This document shows, in pieces, positions 32,770 to 42,210 of a stretch of DNA of 64,000 nt. The position numbers and the translations under genes were made by a program. Source of the DNA: Streptomyces sp. NBC_00659. Its GTDB lineage: Bacteria > Actinomycetota > Actinomycetes > Streptomycetales > Streptomycetaceae. The notes under the pieces were generated by a model. It saw only the letters and a program-made list of their open reading frames with translations. It was not told where the DNA came from and ran no database searches. The stretch's first letter is position 1, and the number at the start of each line of letters is the position of its first letter. The stretch is from contig NZ_CP109031.1 in NCBI RefSeq assembly GCF_036226925.1, forward strand, positions 3,224,001-3,288,000, read 5' to 3'.

Positions 32770-35517
32770 GTGGCTTCCGGATCCGATCGCAACCCGATCA
32801 TCATTGGCGGCCTTCCCAGCCAGGTCCCGGACTTCGACCCTGAGGAGACTCAGGAGTGGCTCGACTCCCTCGACGCCGCCGTCGACGAGCGCGGCCGGGA
32901 GCGGGCCCGCTATCTGATGCTGCGGCTGATCGAGCGAGCCCGTGAGAAGCGCGTGGCCGTGCCCGAGATGCGCAGCACGGACTACGTCAACACGATCGCG
33001 ACCAAGGACGAGCCGTTCTTCCCCGGCAACGAGGAGATCGAGCGCAAGATCCTCAACGCGACCCGCTGGAACGCCGCCGTCATGGTCTCCAGGGCGCAGC
33101 GCCCCGGCATCGGCGTGGGCGGCCACATCGCGACCTTCGCCTCCTCCGCCTCGCTCTACGACGTCGGCTTCAACCACTTCTTCCGCGGCAAGGACGAGGG
33201 CGACGGCGGCGACCAGATCTTCTTCCAGGGCCACGCCTCGCCGGGCATCTACGCCCGCGCGTTCCTCCTCGACCGGCTCTCCGAGCAGCAGCTCGACGCG
33301 TTCCGCCAGGAGAAGTCGAAGGCGCCCAACGGACTGTCCTCGTACCCGCACCCGCGGCTGATGCCGGACTTCTGGGAGTTCCCGACCGTGTCGATGGGCC
33401 TCGGCCCGCTCGGCGCGATCTTCCAGGCGCGGATGAACCGCTACATGGAGGCGCGCGGTATCGCGGACACCTCCAAGTCCCACGTCTGGGCGTTCCTCGG
33501 CGACGGCGAGATGGACGAGCCGGAATCGCTCGGCCAGCTGTCGATCGCCGCGCGCGAGGGCCTGGACAACCTGACCTTCGTCGTGAACTGCAACCTCCAG
33601 CGCCTCGACGGCCCGGTACGCGGCAACGGCAAGATCATCCAGGAACTGGAGTCGCAGTTCCGGGGCGCCGGCTGGAACGTCGTCAAGCTCGTCTGGGACC
33701 GCACCTGGGACCCGCTGCTCGCGCAGGACCGCGACGGGGTGCTCGTCAACCGGCTGAACACCACGCCGGACGGCCAGTTCCAGACGTACGCCACGGAGAC
33801 GGGTTCGTACATCCGCGACCACTTCTTCGGCGACGACCACCGGCTGCGCTCGATGGTCGAGGGCATGACCGACGACCAGATCCTGCACCTCGGGCGCGGC
33901 GGTCACGACCACAAGAAGATCTTCGCGGCGTTCTCGGCGGCCAAGGCGCACGCGGGCCAGCCGACGGTGATCCTGGCGCAGACGGTCAAGGGCTGGACGC
34001 TCGGCCCGAACTTCGAGGGCCGCAACGCCACGCACCAGATGAAGAAGCTGACGGTCGCCGACCTCAAGGGTTTCCGCGACCGGCTGCACCTGCCGATCTC
34101 CGACAAGGAGCTGGAGGACGGCGCGCCGCCGTACTACCACCCGGGCCGGAACTCGGAGGAGATCCAGTACATGCACGACCGCCGCAAGGGGCTCGGCGGG
34201 TACGTCCCGACGCGCGTCGTGCGGTCGAAGCCGCTGGTCCTGCCCGAGGACAAGACGTACGCGAGCGTGAAGAAGGGCTCGGGTCAGCAGTCCATCGCCA
34301 CGACCATGGCCTTTGTGCGACTGCTCAAGGACCTCATGCGGGACAAGGAGATCGGCAAGCGGTTCGTGCTGATCGCGCCCGACGAGTACCGCACGTTCGG
34401 CATGGACTCGTTCTTCCCGAGCGCGAAGATCTACAACCCGCTCGGCCAGCAGTACGAGTCGGTGGACCGCGAACTGCTGCTCGCCTACAAGGAGTCGCCG
34501 ACCGGCCAGATGCTGCACGACGGCATCTCGGAGGCGGGCTGCACGGCCTCGCTGATCGCCGCGGGTTCGGCGTACGCCACGCACGGCGAACCGCTCATCC
34601 CGGTCTACGTCTTCTACTCGATGTTCGGTTTCCAGCGAACGGGTGACCAGTTCTGGCAGATGGCCGACCAGCTGGCGCGCGGCTTCGTGCTGGGCGCGAC
34701 CGCCGGACGGACGACGCTGACCGGTGAGGGTCTGCAGCACGCGGACGGCCACTCGCAGCTGCTCGCCTCGACGAACCCGGGCTGTGTCGCCTACGACCCG
34801 GCGTTCGGCTTCGAGATCGCGCACATCGTCCAGGACGGTCTGCGCCGTATGTACGGCTCGTCCGAGGAGCACCCGCACGGCGAGGACGTCTTCTACTACC
34901 TGACCGTCTACAACGAGCCGCTCCAGCACCCGGCCGAGCCGGAGAACGTGGACGCCGAGGGCATCCTGAAGGGCCTCTACCGCTTCAGCGAGGGCACCTC
35001 GGGCACCATCCCCGCCCAGATCATGGCGTCCGGTATCGGCGTCACGTGGGCTCTGGAGGCCCAGCGGATCCTCGCCGAGGAGTGGAGCGTCAGGGCCGAC
35101 GTCTGGTCGGCGACCTCCTGGAACGAGCTGCGGCGCGAGGCGGTCGACGTGGAGCGGCACAACCTGCTGCACCCCGAGGAGGAGCAGCGCGTCCCGTACG
35201 TGACGCGGAAGCTGTCCTCCGCCCAGGGTCCGTTCGTGGCCGTCTCCGACTGGATGCGATCGGTTCCCGACCAGATCGCCCGGTGGGTGCCCGGCACCTA
35301 CCAGTCCCTCGGCGCGGACGGTTTCGGCTTCGCGGACACGCGCGGCGCGGCCCGGCGCTTCTTCCACATCGACGCGCAGTCGATCGTGGTCGCCGTGCTG
35401 ACCGAGCTGGCCCGTGAGGGCAAGGTGGACCGTTCGGTGCTGAAGCAGGCCGTCGACCGCTACCAGCTCCTCGACGTGAGGGCGGCCGGACCGGGCGCGG
35501 CGGGCGGCGACGCGTAG
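32770..35517 (+). CDS. aceE: Pyruvate dehydrogenase E1 component (homodimeric type)
   Basis: 915 residues from GTG 32770 with GAAGGA upstream, close to the usual size of homodimeric E1. Thiamine diphosphate binding is shown by [10 protein letters not shown] and the [20 protein letters not shown] region (the GDG...NCN motif). Other marks are [36 protein letters not shown] and [14 protein letters not shown]. It decarboxylates pyruvate and passes the acetyl group to the E2 lipoyl domain in the cytoplasm. E2 and E3 genes are not nearby, as is usual in actinobacteria. Confidence 0.97.
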   Translation: MASGSDRNPIIIGGLPSQVPDFDPEETQEWLDSLDAAVDERGRERARYLMLRLIERAREKRVAVPEMRSTDYVNTIATKDEPFFPGNEEIERKILNATRWNAAVMVSRAQRPGIGVGGHIATFASSASLYDVGFNHFFRGKDEGDGGDQIFFQGHASPGIYARAFLLDRLSEQQLDAFRQEKSKAPNGLSSYPHPRLMPDFWEFPTVSMGLGPLGAIFQARMNRYMEARGIADTSKSHVWAFLGDGEMDEPESLGQLSIAAREGLDNLTFVVNCNLQRLDGPVRGNGKIIQELESQFRGAGWNVVKLVWDRTWDPLLAQDRDGVLVNRLNTTPDGQFQTYATETGSYIRDHFFGDDHRLRSMVEGMTDDQILHLGRGGHDHKKIFAAFSAAKAHAGQPTVILAQTVKGWTLGPNFEGRNATHQMKKLTVADLKGFRDRLHLPISDKELEDGAPPYYHPGRNSEEIQYMHDRRKGLGGYVPTRVVRSKPLVLPEDKTYASVKKGSGQQSIATTMAFVRLLKDLMRDKEIGKRFVLIAPDEYRTFGMDSFFPSAKIYNPLGQQYESVDRELLLAYKESPTGQMLHDGISEAGCTASLIAAGSAYATHGEPLIPVYVFYSMFGFQRTGDQFWQMADQLARGFVLGATAGRTTLTGEGLQHADGHSQLLASTNPGCVAYDPAFGFEIAHIVQDGLRRMYGSSEEHPHGEDVFYYLTVYNEPLQHPAEPENVDAEGILKGLYRFSEGTSGTIPAQIMASGIGVTWALEAQRILAEEWSVRADVWSATSWNELRREAVDVERHNLLHPEEEQRVPYVTRKLSSAQGPFVAVSDWMRSVPDQIARWVPGTYQSLGADGFGFADTRGAARRFFHIDAQSIVVAVLTELAREGKVDRSVLKQAVDRYQLLDVRAAGPGAAGGDA

Positions 35518-35540
35518 GACAGGTCCTGGCCGCCGGTACG

Positions 35541-35592
35541 ACGGGCGAGGGGCGAGGGGCGACGGGCCGTGGGCCCGCCGCCCCTCGCCCGT
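35541..35592 (+). terminator. Terminator after aceE
   Basis: Left arm ACGGGCGAGGGGCG and right arm CGCCCCTCGCCCGT with an inner GACGGGC/GCCCGCC pairing, then TTTTCTTTC. Classical intrinsic terminator. Confidence 0.88.
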
Positions 35593-35613
35593 TTTCTTTC
35601 TACGATGCGGGGC

Positions 35614-36393
35614 ATGAAGGAAGACTCGGCACAGGCCCGTTGGGAACTGCGCACCCAGCGGCCCCTGCTCGTCCTCGCGGTGGCGTTCGCCCTCGCGTAC
35701 GCCGTGCCGATCGTGGACAGCGACGCCGGCCGAACCCTGGCGTTCACCTGCACGGTGGTGGAGTGGGTGGTGTGGGGGGCCTTCGCGACCGACTACCTCG
35801 TGCGGCTCGCCCTCACACCGCGACGGATGTCCTTCGTCCGCGGCCACTGGCTCGACCTGTGCGCCGTGATCCTGCCGATCCTCCAGCCGCTGCGGCTGCT
35901 GCGGCTCGTCGCCACGCTGATGCTGGTGGGGCGGCGCGCGCGGATGGCCTCGCAGATCCGGCTCACGACGTACGTCGGGGGCGCGGTCGTCGGCCTGCTG
36001 ATGTTCGGCTCGCTGGCCGTGCTGTCGGTGGAGCGGGACTCGCCGAACGGGAACATCAAGACGCTGGGTGACGCGGTGTGGTGGTCGTTTACGACGATGA
36101 CGACCGTGGGGTACGGCGACCACGCCCCGACGACGGGGATGGGCCGCGTCCTCGCGGTCGGCCTGATGCTCTCCGGGATCGCCCTCCTCGGTGTGGTCAC
36201 CGCGAACATCGCCGCCTGGTTCATCTCCCGGTTCGAGAAGGACGACGTGGAGGAGCGGCGGCAGACCGCGGCGATCGAGGCGCTGACGGCCGAGGTGCGG
36301 GCGCTGCGGGCCGAGGTCGCGGCCCTGACGGGCGGCCCGGGAATCCTGCCGCATCCCTTGTCGGCGGGGTCGGAGGAACACTCGCCCACCTAG
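35614..36393 (+). CDS. Voltage-gated-type potassium channel
   Basis: 259 residues from ATG 35614 (35605 is possible). Helices S1-S4 occupy about 17-115; the S4-like stretch PLRLLRLVATLMLVGRRARM carries spaced arginines. The pore loop has TMTTVGYGD (selectivity filter TVGYGD at 164-169) between the last two helices, and a cytoplasmic coiled segment (EERRQTAAIEALTAEVRALR) follows. This is the Kv-like bacterial channel layout, passing potassium across the membrane. Context gives no partner. Confidence 0.9.
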   Translation: MKEDSAQARWELRTQRPLLVLAVAFALAYAVPIVDSDAGRTLAFTCTVVEWVVWGAFATDYLVRLALTPRRMSFVRGHWLDLCAVILPILQPLRLLRLVATLMLVGRRARMASQIRLTTYVGGAVVGLLMFGSLAVLSVERDSPNGNIKTLGDAVWWSFTTMTTVGYGDHAPTTGMGRVLAVGLMLSGIALLGVVTANIAAWFISRFEKDDVEERRQTAAIEALTAEVRALRAEVAALTGGPGILPHPLSAGSEEHSPT

Positions 36394-36420
36394 CCCGGGG
36401 AGGGTGGGGGGACGGCTGCT

Positions 36421-36484
36421 CGCTCGTACGGACCGGTGGAAACGCTCATACGGACCGGTGGGCCGCTCGTACGGACCGGTGGGC
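36421..36484. repeat. Triple tandem repeat CTCRTACGGACCGGTGG
   Basis: Three copies of CTCGTACGGACCGGTGG or CTCATACGGACCGGTGG at spacings of 22 and 21 bases, between convergent genes. No function is evident. Confidence 0.85.
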
Positions 36485-36561
36485 CCGCCCCGAACACGCC
36501 GACGGGCCCGCGCGCCGCACAGGCGGCACACGGGCCCGTATCCGGTTCGGCCCCTCCGGTG

Positions 36562-36864
36562 TCAGAGCAGGCCGTTGCCCGGTCCGCCGCCCAGCCAGAT
36601 GACCGCCAGGAGTGTGTCGATCGCTCCCAGCACCAGGGCTATCAGTGCCGGCACCGGCCCCGAGCCGGTCCAGCGGCGGCCCATCGCGAGCCACCCGCAA
36701 ACCATCGCGGCCGGCCCGAGGACGATCCCCAGCGTGAAGAACCCGGCCACCGCACACACGGTGCCGACGATCCCCAGGGTCGCGCTGTCCGGCCCGGTCC
36801 GTGATCCTGTACGGCCACGTGAACGGGGGTGCCTGCGCGTACCGTTTCCGAAACCCGCCATCAT
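36562..36864 (-). CDS. Small DUF4190-like membrane protein
   Basis: 100 residues from ATG 36864 (36861 also possible). Basic N-terminus, then two hydrophobic helices: LGIVGTVCAVAGFFTLGIVL and VPALIALVLGAIDTLLAVIW, with GPAAMVCGWLAMG between. This matches the DUF4190 pattern of small two-helix proteins. It lies downstream of the MFS exporter gene behind a hairpin. Function unknown. Confidence 0.7.
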   Translation of the reverse strand: MMAGFGNGTRRHPRSRGRTGSRTGPDSATLGIVGTVCAVAGFFTLGIVLGPAAMVCGWLAMGRRWTGSGPVPALIALVLGAIDTLLAVIWLGGGPGNGLL

Positions 36865-36930
36865 CCGCTCCTGAACTCCCGTGACCTGTCGGTCGGTTCG
36901 GGTCGATGGACCGGGTACCCCCGTTTCACG

Positions 36931-36966
36931 CCGACAGACCCGCCCGGGCCCGGACGGGTCTGTCGG
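36931..36966 (-). terminator. Hairpin after the MFS gene
   Basis: CCGACAGACCCG pairs with CGGGTCTGTCGG, 12 bases past the MFS stop codon. Confidence 0.85.
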
Positions 36967-36977
36967 AGGCGAGAGGG

Positions 36978-38597
36978 TCAGATGTGGCCGACGCCCGCGC
37001 CGGCCTCCGCGTTCTCGCCCCGCTTGGTGAGCAGCGCGACGAAGACGGCCACGACGGCGACACCCGCGGCGACGAGGCAGGCGAGGCTCATGCCGGAGAT
37101 GAAGGTCTCGTGGGCGACGTCGGTGATCTGCGCGGCGATCGCGGCCGGGGTGTCCTTGGTGACCGGCGCGACGCCGACCCGGACCGCCTCGGAGGCCTGG
37201 TCGAGCTGGGCCGGGGTGAGCGGCGGCAGCTTGGCGTCGGTCCAGTTGCCCGGGAGGTCGCTGTCGACCTTGGAGGCCATCACGGCGCCCAGGACGGCCG
37301 TACCGAGGCTTCCGCCGACCTGCATGGCGGCCTGCTGGAGACCGCCGGCGACGCCGGAGAGCTCCATCGGCGCGTTGCCGACGATGACCTCGGTCGCGCC
37401 GACCATGACCGGCGCGAGGCCGAAGCCCAGCAGGGCGAACCAGACGGACATCACGCCGCTGGAGGTGTCGGCCTCCAGCGTCGACATGCCGTACATGGCG
37501 ATCGCGGTGGCCGCCATGCCGCTCGCGAGCGGGATGCGCGGGCCGAGCTTGGTGATGGCCAGACCCGCGAGCGGGGAGCCGACGATCATCATGCCGGTGA
37601 GCGGGAGCAGGTGCAGGCCCGCGTCGACCGGGCTCATGCCGTGCACGCTCTGGAGGTAGAACGTCACGAAGAACAGGCCGCCCATGAAGGCGATGGCCAT
37701 GAGCACCATCAGCACCACACCCGCCGAGAGCGGGACGGAGCGGAAGAGGGCGAGCGGGATCAGCGGTTCCTTCACCCGCGTCTCCCAGATGGAGAACAGC
37801 GCGAAGCCCAGGACCGACAGCCCCAGGAAGAGCCAGGTCTTGCCGTCGCCCCAGCCCCAGGCCGGGGCCTTGATCAGGGCCCACACCAGGCAGAACATCG
37901 CGCCGGACAGCAGCACGATGCCGAGGATGTCGAAGGAGCGCGGGGCGTTCTCGGCGCGGTGGTCGAGCAGGATCAGCAGGCCCAGCACGAGGGCGATCAG
38001 GCCGACCGGCACGTTGATGAAGAACACCGACTGCCAGCTGACGTGCTGGACGAGCAGTCCGCCGAGGATCGGGCCGCCCGCGGTGGAGGCGCCGATGACC
38101 ATGCCCCAGATGCCGATCGCCATGTTCAGCTTCTCGGCCGGGAAGGTCGCGCGGAGCAGGCCCAGCGCGGCCGGCATGAGCAGCGCGCCGAACAGGCCCT
38201 GGAAGACGCGGAAGGTGACCACGAGGGCGATGCTGTGCGACAGGCCGATCGCGCCGGACGCGGCGGCGAAGCCGGTCACGCCGATCAGGAAGGTCTGCCG
38301 GTGGCCGAAGCGGTCGCCGAGCTTGCCCGCGGTGATGAGGGAGACCGCGAGGGCGAGGAAGTAGGCGTTGGTGATCCACTGGACGTCGGCGAAGGTCGCG
38401 CCGAGGTCCTTGGCGATGGCCGGGTTGGCGATGGCCACGATGGTGCCGTCCAGGGCCACCATCATGACCCCGACGGCCACGGTGATGAGGGTGAACCACG
38501 GATGGCCGCGCAGGCCCGTGGACGGAGCCCGGTCCAACGGGGAGTCCGGAGTCTTGTCCTCCGGGCCCGTCTTGTCGATGGTGGTCTGACTAGTCAT
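36978..38597 (-). CDS. DHA2-type MFS drug exporter (14 TM)
   Basis: 539 residues from ATG 38597. Fourteen predicted helices of the EmrB/QacA (DHA2) group: VGVMMVALDGTIVAIANPAI in TM1, GKLGDRFGHRQTFLIGV in the loop after TM3 (motif A) and LGLLRATFPAEKLNMAIGIW around TM4-5 (antiporter region). It exports hydrophobic drugs or metabolites using the proton gradient. A TetR gene is divergent from it with operator-like sequence in between, so the pair is probably a ligand-induced efflux module. Confidence 0.92.
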   Translation of the reverse strand: MTSQTTIDKTGPEDKTPDSPLDRAPSTGLRGHPWFTLITVAVGVMMVALDGTIVAIANPAIAKDLGATFADVQWITNAYFLALAVSLITAGKLGDRFGHRQTFLIGVTGFAAASGAIGLSHSIALVVTFRVFQGLFGALLMPAALGLLRATFPAEKLNMAIGIWGMVIGASTAGGPILGGLLVQHVSWQSVFFINVPVGLIALVLGLLILLDHRAENAPRSFDILGIVLLSGAMFCLVWALIKAPAWGWGDGKTWLFLGLSVLGFALFSIWETRVKEPLIPLALFRSVPLSAGVVLMVLMAIAFMGGLFFVTFYLQSVHGMSPVDAGLHLLPLTGMMIVGSPLAGLAITKLGPRIPLASGMAATAIAMYGMSTLEADTSSGVMSVWFALLGFGLAPVMVGATEVIVGNAPMELSGVAGGLQQAAMQVGGSLGTAVLGAVMASKVDSDLPGNWTDAKLPPLTPAQLDQASEAVRVGVAPVTKDTPAAIAAQITDVAHETFISGMSLACLVAAGVAVVAVFVALLTKRGENAEAGAGVGHI

Positions 38598-38609
38598 TTT
38601 TCGAGGCTA

Positions 38610-38696
38610 GTGACAGCCGCTGACAATTGACAAACTGATTCACAAGTCGGTAACTGTCACGTCGCTCACAGATAGGCTGAACTGCGCGAACAGTTC
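38610..38696. promoter_or_regulatory. MFS/TetR divergent promoter and operator region
   Basis: A plus-strand promoter TTGACA (38627-38632), 18-base spacer, TAACTG (38651-38656) faces the TetR gene. It is enclosed by an inverted GTGACAG (38610) / CTGTCAC (38654) pair. A second palindrome GAACTG-CGCGAA-CAGTTC lies at 38679-38696 after the likely start site. Either could bind TetR. Confidence 0.6.
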
Positions 38697-38717
38697 GGTT
38701 GGGGGAGAACGCGACAG

Positions 38718-39521
38718 ATGACGGAAACGGTGGACACGACAGGCGTGGCAGGCGTGGCAGGCGCGGCAGACACGGCCGGAACGGCGGAGCCGGCGGCCGG
38801 GACGGGGGCGTCGGCCGTCGGCGCGACGGCGTCGGCGGAGCCCATGGAGTCGGTGGCGTCGGCGGAGTCGGCGGAGTCGGTGGTGCCACGCCCCGGGCTT
38901 CGGGAGCGCAAGAAGCAGCGCACCCGGGACGCCCTGCTGCGGGCCGCCCTCGAACTGTTCACCACCCAGGGTTACGAGCGGACCACGGTCGACGAGATCA
39001 CCGAGGCCGTCGACGTCTCCCAGCGCACCTTCTTCCGCTACTTCGCGGGCAAGGAGGACGCCGCCCTGTTCCTCCAGCGGCTCACGGAAACACGTTTCAT
39101 CGACGCGGTGCGCGAACGACCGCCCGACGAGGCCCCGTTGGAGGCACTGCGCCGGGCCGTCCTGGAGAGCTGGGACACGATCGGCGAGGCGATCGAGGAG
39201 GTGGTGCCCATCGAACTGCACATGCGCACCTATCAATTGATCGAGTCGACCCCCGCGCTGCTCGCCGCGCACCTGCGCCGCTCGGAGGAGATCGAGGAGG
39301 AGATCGCGCGGCTCATCGCCGAGCGCGAGGGCCTCGACGTGGACACGGACCCGCGCCCGCGCATCGCGGTCGCGGTGTTCGGCGGGGTGATGCGGGTGAC
39401 GGGCCGGCTGTGGGGCGCGGGCGAGGACACCAGCGTCGAGGCGATCCGCGAGCTGACCGCGACCTATCTCGACCATGTGGGGCCCGCGTTGGCGGAGAAG
39501 TGGGGCAGCGCGCCGCGGTGA
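38718..39521 (+). CDS. TetR-family regulator of the divergent exporter
   Basis: 267 residues from ATG 38718 (GGGGGAG upstream). An unusual Ala/Thr/Glu-rich low-complexity N-terminal extension of about 55 residues precedes the helix-turn-helix: LRERKKQRTRDALLRAALEL, TVDEITEAVDVSQRTFFRYF, GKEDAALF. The C-terminal ligand domain (about 115-260) is typical in length. It most likely represses the divergent MFS gene and itself; the ligand is unknown. Confidence 0.9.
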   Translation: MTETVDTTGVAGVAGAADTAGTAEPAAGTGASAVGATASAEPMESVASAESAESVVPRPGLRERKKQRTRDALLRAALELFTTQGYERTTVDEITEAVDVSQRTFFRYFAGKEDAALFLQRLTETRFIDAVRERPPDEAPLEALRRAVLESWDTIGEAIEEVVPIELHMRTYQLIESTPALLAAHLRRSEEIEEEIARLIAEREGLDVDTDPRPRIAVAVFGGVMRVTGRLWGAGEDTSVEAIRELTATYLDHVGPALAEKWGSAPR

Positions 39522-39552
39522 CGGCCCGGTGATCCCCCGGTGACGCCTCGTA

Positions 39553-39644
39553 CCGCCGGGTCACCTCTTGGAAGCCCACCGGGTCACGCTTCGGAAGTCC
39601 GCCAGGTCACCCTTGGCAACCCGCCAGGCCACCTCTTGGAAGCC
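39553..39644. repeat. Four-copy tandem repeat of about 23 bases
   Basis: Units CCGCCGGGTCACCTCTTGGA, CACCGGGTCACGCTTCGGAA, GCCAGGTCACCCTTGGCAAC and CGCCAGGCCACCTCTTGGAA, each followed by a few bases. Divergent copies, no CRISPR-like spacing. The rest of 39645-40026 is gene-less; its last part is AT-rich. Confidence 0.8.
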
Positions 39645-40026
39645 GGCGCGACACCCTCGGGGAGCCCCGGCGCGACACCCGGTACCCGCCCGGGCGGGAG
39701 AGCCGGTTCGGACCGGCGTACGGAATACGCCGCCCTCCCGCGTACACGGTCCGGCCCAGAACCCGTACGCGAGCTGACGCACGCGGGCGTACGGAACCTC
39801 CCGCACGCCCGCGCTCGTTGTACGGATGCCGCCCGCGCGGGACGCTCCGCGAAGGCACCGGACCATCACAACACCCCCATGCAGAGCGTCACATATCGCA
39901 CACGCATAGCGGAAAAGCACGTACACAGCGTCACTATTTAACTCAAACTGAACCCGGTTTGCCCTAATTACCCCATCAGAAACGTGATCCCAGTCACTCG
40001 TTTAACGGGAGGCTCTTCACTTCTCC

Positions 40027-40032
40027 TAGGGT
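40027..40032 (+). promoter_or_regulatory. Possible -10 box of a near-leaderless promoter
   Basis: TAGGGT (TANNNT) lies 9 bases before the GTG at 40042, which has no ribosome-binding sequence in front. This spacing is typical of leaderless Streptomyces transcripts. No clear -35 box was seen. Confidence 0.35.
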
Positions 40033-40041
40033 GTCCTCTCA

Positions 40042-41250
40042 GTGACTTCCTTCGACACCACCCCCCAACTCAACGTCTGGCGCGCACTGCTCGCGCTGGC
40101 CGTGGTGTTCGTGATGCTGGCCACCAGTGGCTGGACCGCGCTCCACAGCCACCGGGCAGCATCTCCGCTCCAGGCGTCGCGCTCCGCGTGGGAACGCGGC
40201 AGCATCGCCGGGCACAAGCTGCCCGACCCGGACTCCGCTCCGGGTTCGCTGTCCCAGTTCTTCACCACGCTCGACGCGCAGCAGCGTTCGCAGCTCGCCC
40301 ACCGTTATCCGCTCGCGGTCGGCAACATGAACGGTGCGCCGGTGACCCTGCGCTACGCGGCGAACCGTCTGGCGCTCAAGCACGAGCGCACGGTCGAGCG
40401 CGGGCGCATGCACGACAACCGGCTGTCCTCGCTCGGCCAGTACGACGCGGGCCGCCGCATGCACCGCTACGAAGCGCTGCTGCACAAGGACCGCAGGATC
40501 CTGGCCTTCGACCCCAACGGCTCGGGCCGGGTCGCCGAGGTCTTCGGCGACCTCGACAAGGCCCGCCGGGTCTCGGTCGTGGTCCCCGGTGTCGACACCG
40601 ACCTGCTCACCTTCCAGCGCACGTACAAGCAGTACTCGGCGCCGGTCGGCATGGCGGGCTCGCTGTACAGGGCCGAGCGCTCGGCGGACCCGGGCATACG
40701 GACGGCCGTGATCGCGTGGGCCGACTACACGACGCCCAGCGGACTCGGTATCGACTCGGCCACCGCCATGCGGGCCGAGGACGGCGCGGTGCGGCTGAAC
40801 GCGCTGGTGCGGGCGCTGCCGGGCAGTTCCGAGGTGGCGCTGTACTGCCACAGCTACGGCTCGGTCCTGTGCGGGGTGGCGGCCTCTTCGCTGCCCTCCC
40901 GGGTGTCCGACATAGCGGTGGCGGGCAGCCCCGGCATGCGGGCGGCGAAGGCGGCCAACCTGCACACCACGGCCCGGGTCTGGGCGATGCGCGACGCGGA
41001 CGACTGGATCCAGGACGTGCCGCACATGGAGGTCGGCGGCCTCGGGCACGGCGCGGACCCGGTGTCGAAGGGGTTCGGGGCGCGCGTCCTGTCGGCCGAG
41101 GGCGCGAAGGGTCACGCCGGCTACTTCCAGCCGGGCACGGAGAGTCTCCGCAACTTCGCGGAGATCGGGATCGGCGCGTACCGCGCTGTCAGCTGCGCGC
41201 GTGATGACGACGCCTGCCGGACGGGTTTGTCCGCCGGCGCGTCGGCCTGA
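40042..41250 (+). CDS. DUF1023-type secreted/membrane alpha/beta hydrolase
   Basis: 402 residues from GTG 40042. One N-terminal hydrophobic segment (ALLALAVVFVMLATSGWTAL) anchors or exports the protein. The hydrolase core has RVSVVVPGVDTDLLTF, the nucleophile elbow ALYCHSYGSVLCG (Ser in HSYGS) and VAGSPGM after it, matching the DUF1023 alpha/beta hydrolase family of actinobacteria. The C-terminal His is probably in KGHAGYFQPG. Substrate unknown. Confidence 0.88.
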   Translation: MTSFDTTPQLNVWRALLALAVVFVMLATSGWTALHSHRAASPLQASRSAWERGSIAGHKLPDPDSAPGSLSQFFTTLDAQQRSQLAHRYPLAVGNMNGAPVTLRYAANRLALKHERTVERGRMHDNRLSSLGQYDAGRRMHRYEALLHKDRRILAFDPNGSGRVAEVFGDLDKARRVSVVVPGVDTDLLTFQRTYKQYSAPVGMAGSLYRAERSADPGIRTAVIAWADYTTPSGLGIDSATAMRAEDGAVRLNALVRALPGSSEVALYCHSYGSVLCGVAASSLPSRVSDIAVAGSPGMRAAKAANLHTTARVWAMRDADDWIQDVPHMEVGGLGHGADPVSKGFGARVLSAEGAKGHAGYFQPGTESLRNFAEIGIGAYRAVSCARDDDACRTGLSAGASA

Positions 41251-41304
41251 CGCGCGTAGAGGACGAAAAACTGCGGTCCGCCCAGAGAGGCGACGGAGGC
41301 TTGC

Positions 41305-42180
41305 GTGCCGCATACGATGGCCCGCATGGGTGACGTACTGGCCGGATTTCATGCCGCCTGGGAGTTCGAGTCCGACTCCGTGCTCATCCGCTTCGAACGG
41401 GGGATCCGTACACCGAAGCTGTTCCAGGCGCTCGGCGAACGCCGTGTTCCCCTGGAGGCGCTCGCGGCGGTGACGCTGACGCCCGGGAAGCGAGGCACGG
41501 TCGTTCTGCGTGCGGTGCCGAGACCCGGCGCCGATCCGCTGATGGAAGCGGCCGCGGGACAGCTCAAGGAGGGGTGCGACCCCTATCGGCTGGTGCTGCC
41601 CGCCGAACGCGAGACGCTCGCCGAGTACTACGCGGACGAGCTGCGCGGACAGCTCACCACGGACGACGAGCCCGCCGAGCGCTTTCTCGTGAAGCCGCCC
41701 GAGGGGCCGCTGACCTTCAAGGCCTACGACGGAAAGGCCACCTTCGACGGCAAGACGGTGTCCTTCCGGTGGTTCTGGACGGGCGCGTCCTCGGCGAAGT
41801 GGAAGGCCGGCGACCAGACCTTCCCGGTCTCCTCGCTGTGCGGGGTCGAGTGGCGCTCCCCCGAGGTTTTCGAGGGGCATCTGCGGCTGCTGCGGCGGGA
41901 GCCCGCCCCGGCCCATCCCGCGCAGGCGGACCAGGACCCGGCGGCGGTCGTCTTCGGGCTCGGGTACGGGCCCGTCCACGAGTCGCTGCCGTTCGCGGCG
42001 GCCGTGCTCGCCGCCGCGCGCTCCGCGAGTCCCGCTCCGGTGAACGCGGTCCCGGCGCCGCACCGCGACCCGGCCGACATCGCGGACCGGATCCGGCATC
42101 TCGGGGAGCTGCACGAGGCGGGGCTCGTCACGGACGAGGAGTTCTCCGTGAAGAAGGCGGAACTCCTCGCCCAGCTGTAG
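41305..42180 (+). CDS. DUF4429 protein with C-terminal SHOCT domain
   Basis: 291 residues from GTG 41305, chosen for GGAGG five bases upstream; ATG 41326 is an alternative. Two DUF4429 segments (about 10-120 and 125-215) with RFERGIRTPKLFQALGERRV and TFDGKTVSFRWFWTGASSAK, both PH-like. The C-terminus has the SHOCT motif IRHLGELHEAGLVTDEEFSV followed by KKAELLAQL, a short helical hairpin found at the ends of many membrane-associated bacterial proteins. Likely cytoplasmic; function unknown. Confidence 0.9.
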   Translation: MPHTMARMGDVLAGFHAAWEFESDSVLIRFERGIRTPKLFQALGERRVPLEALAAVTLTPGKRGTVVLRAVPRPGADPLMEAAAGQLKEGCDPYRLVLPAERETLAEYYADELRGQLTTDDEPAERFLVKPPEGPLTFKAYDGKATFDGKTVSFRWFWTGASSAKWKAGDQTFPVSSLCGVEWRSPEVFEGHLRLLRREPAPAHPAQADQDPAAVVFGLGYGPVHESLPFAAAVLAAARSASPAPVNAVPAPHRDPADIADRIRHLGELHEAGLVTDEEFSVKKAELLAQL

Positions 42181-42182
42181 CC

Positions 42183-42210
42183 GCGGGGGCCGGGACGCTC
42201 CGGGCCCCGC
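42183..42210. terminator. Hairpin between convergent DUF4429 and reductase genes
   Basis: GCGGGGGCCGGGA and TCCGGGCCCCGC pair with one slipped base around CGC. It lies exactly between the two stop codons. Confidence 0.6.

Noticed and set aside
32662..36531. 1289-codon open frame on the minus strand opposite aceE and the potassium channel
   Set aside because: The aceE and channel proteins are clear on the plus strand; the minus frame has the arginine/histidine-rich composition of a shadow.
36978..38499. Long minus-strand frame overlapping the MFS gene in another frame
   Set aside because: The MFS frame has 14 hydrophobic helices and family motifs; only the last 100 codons of the other frame, after the MFS stop, are kept as the small membrane protein.
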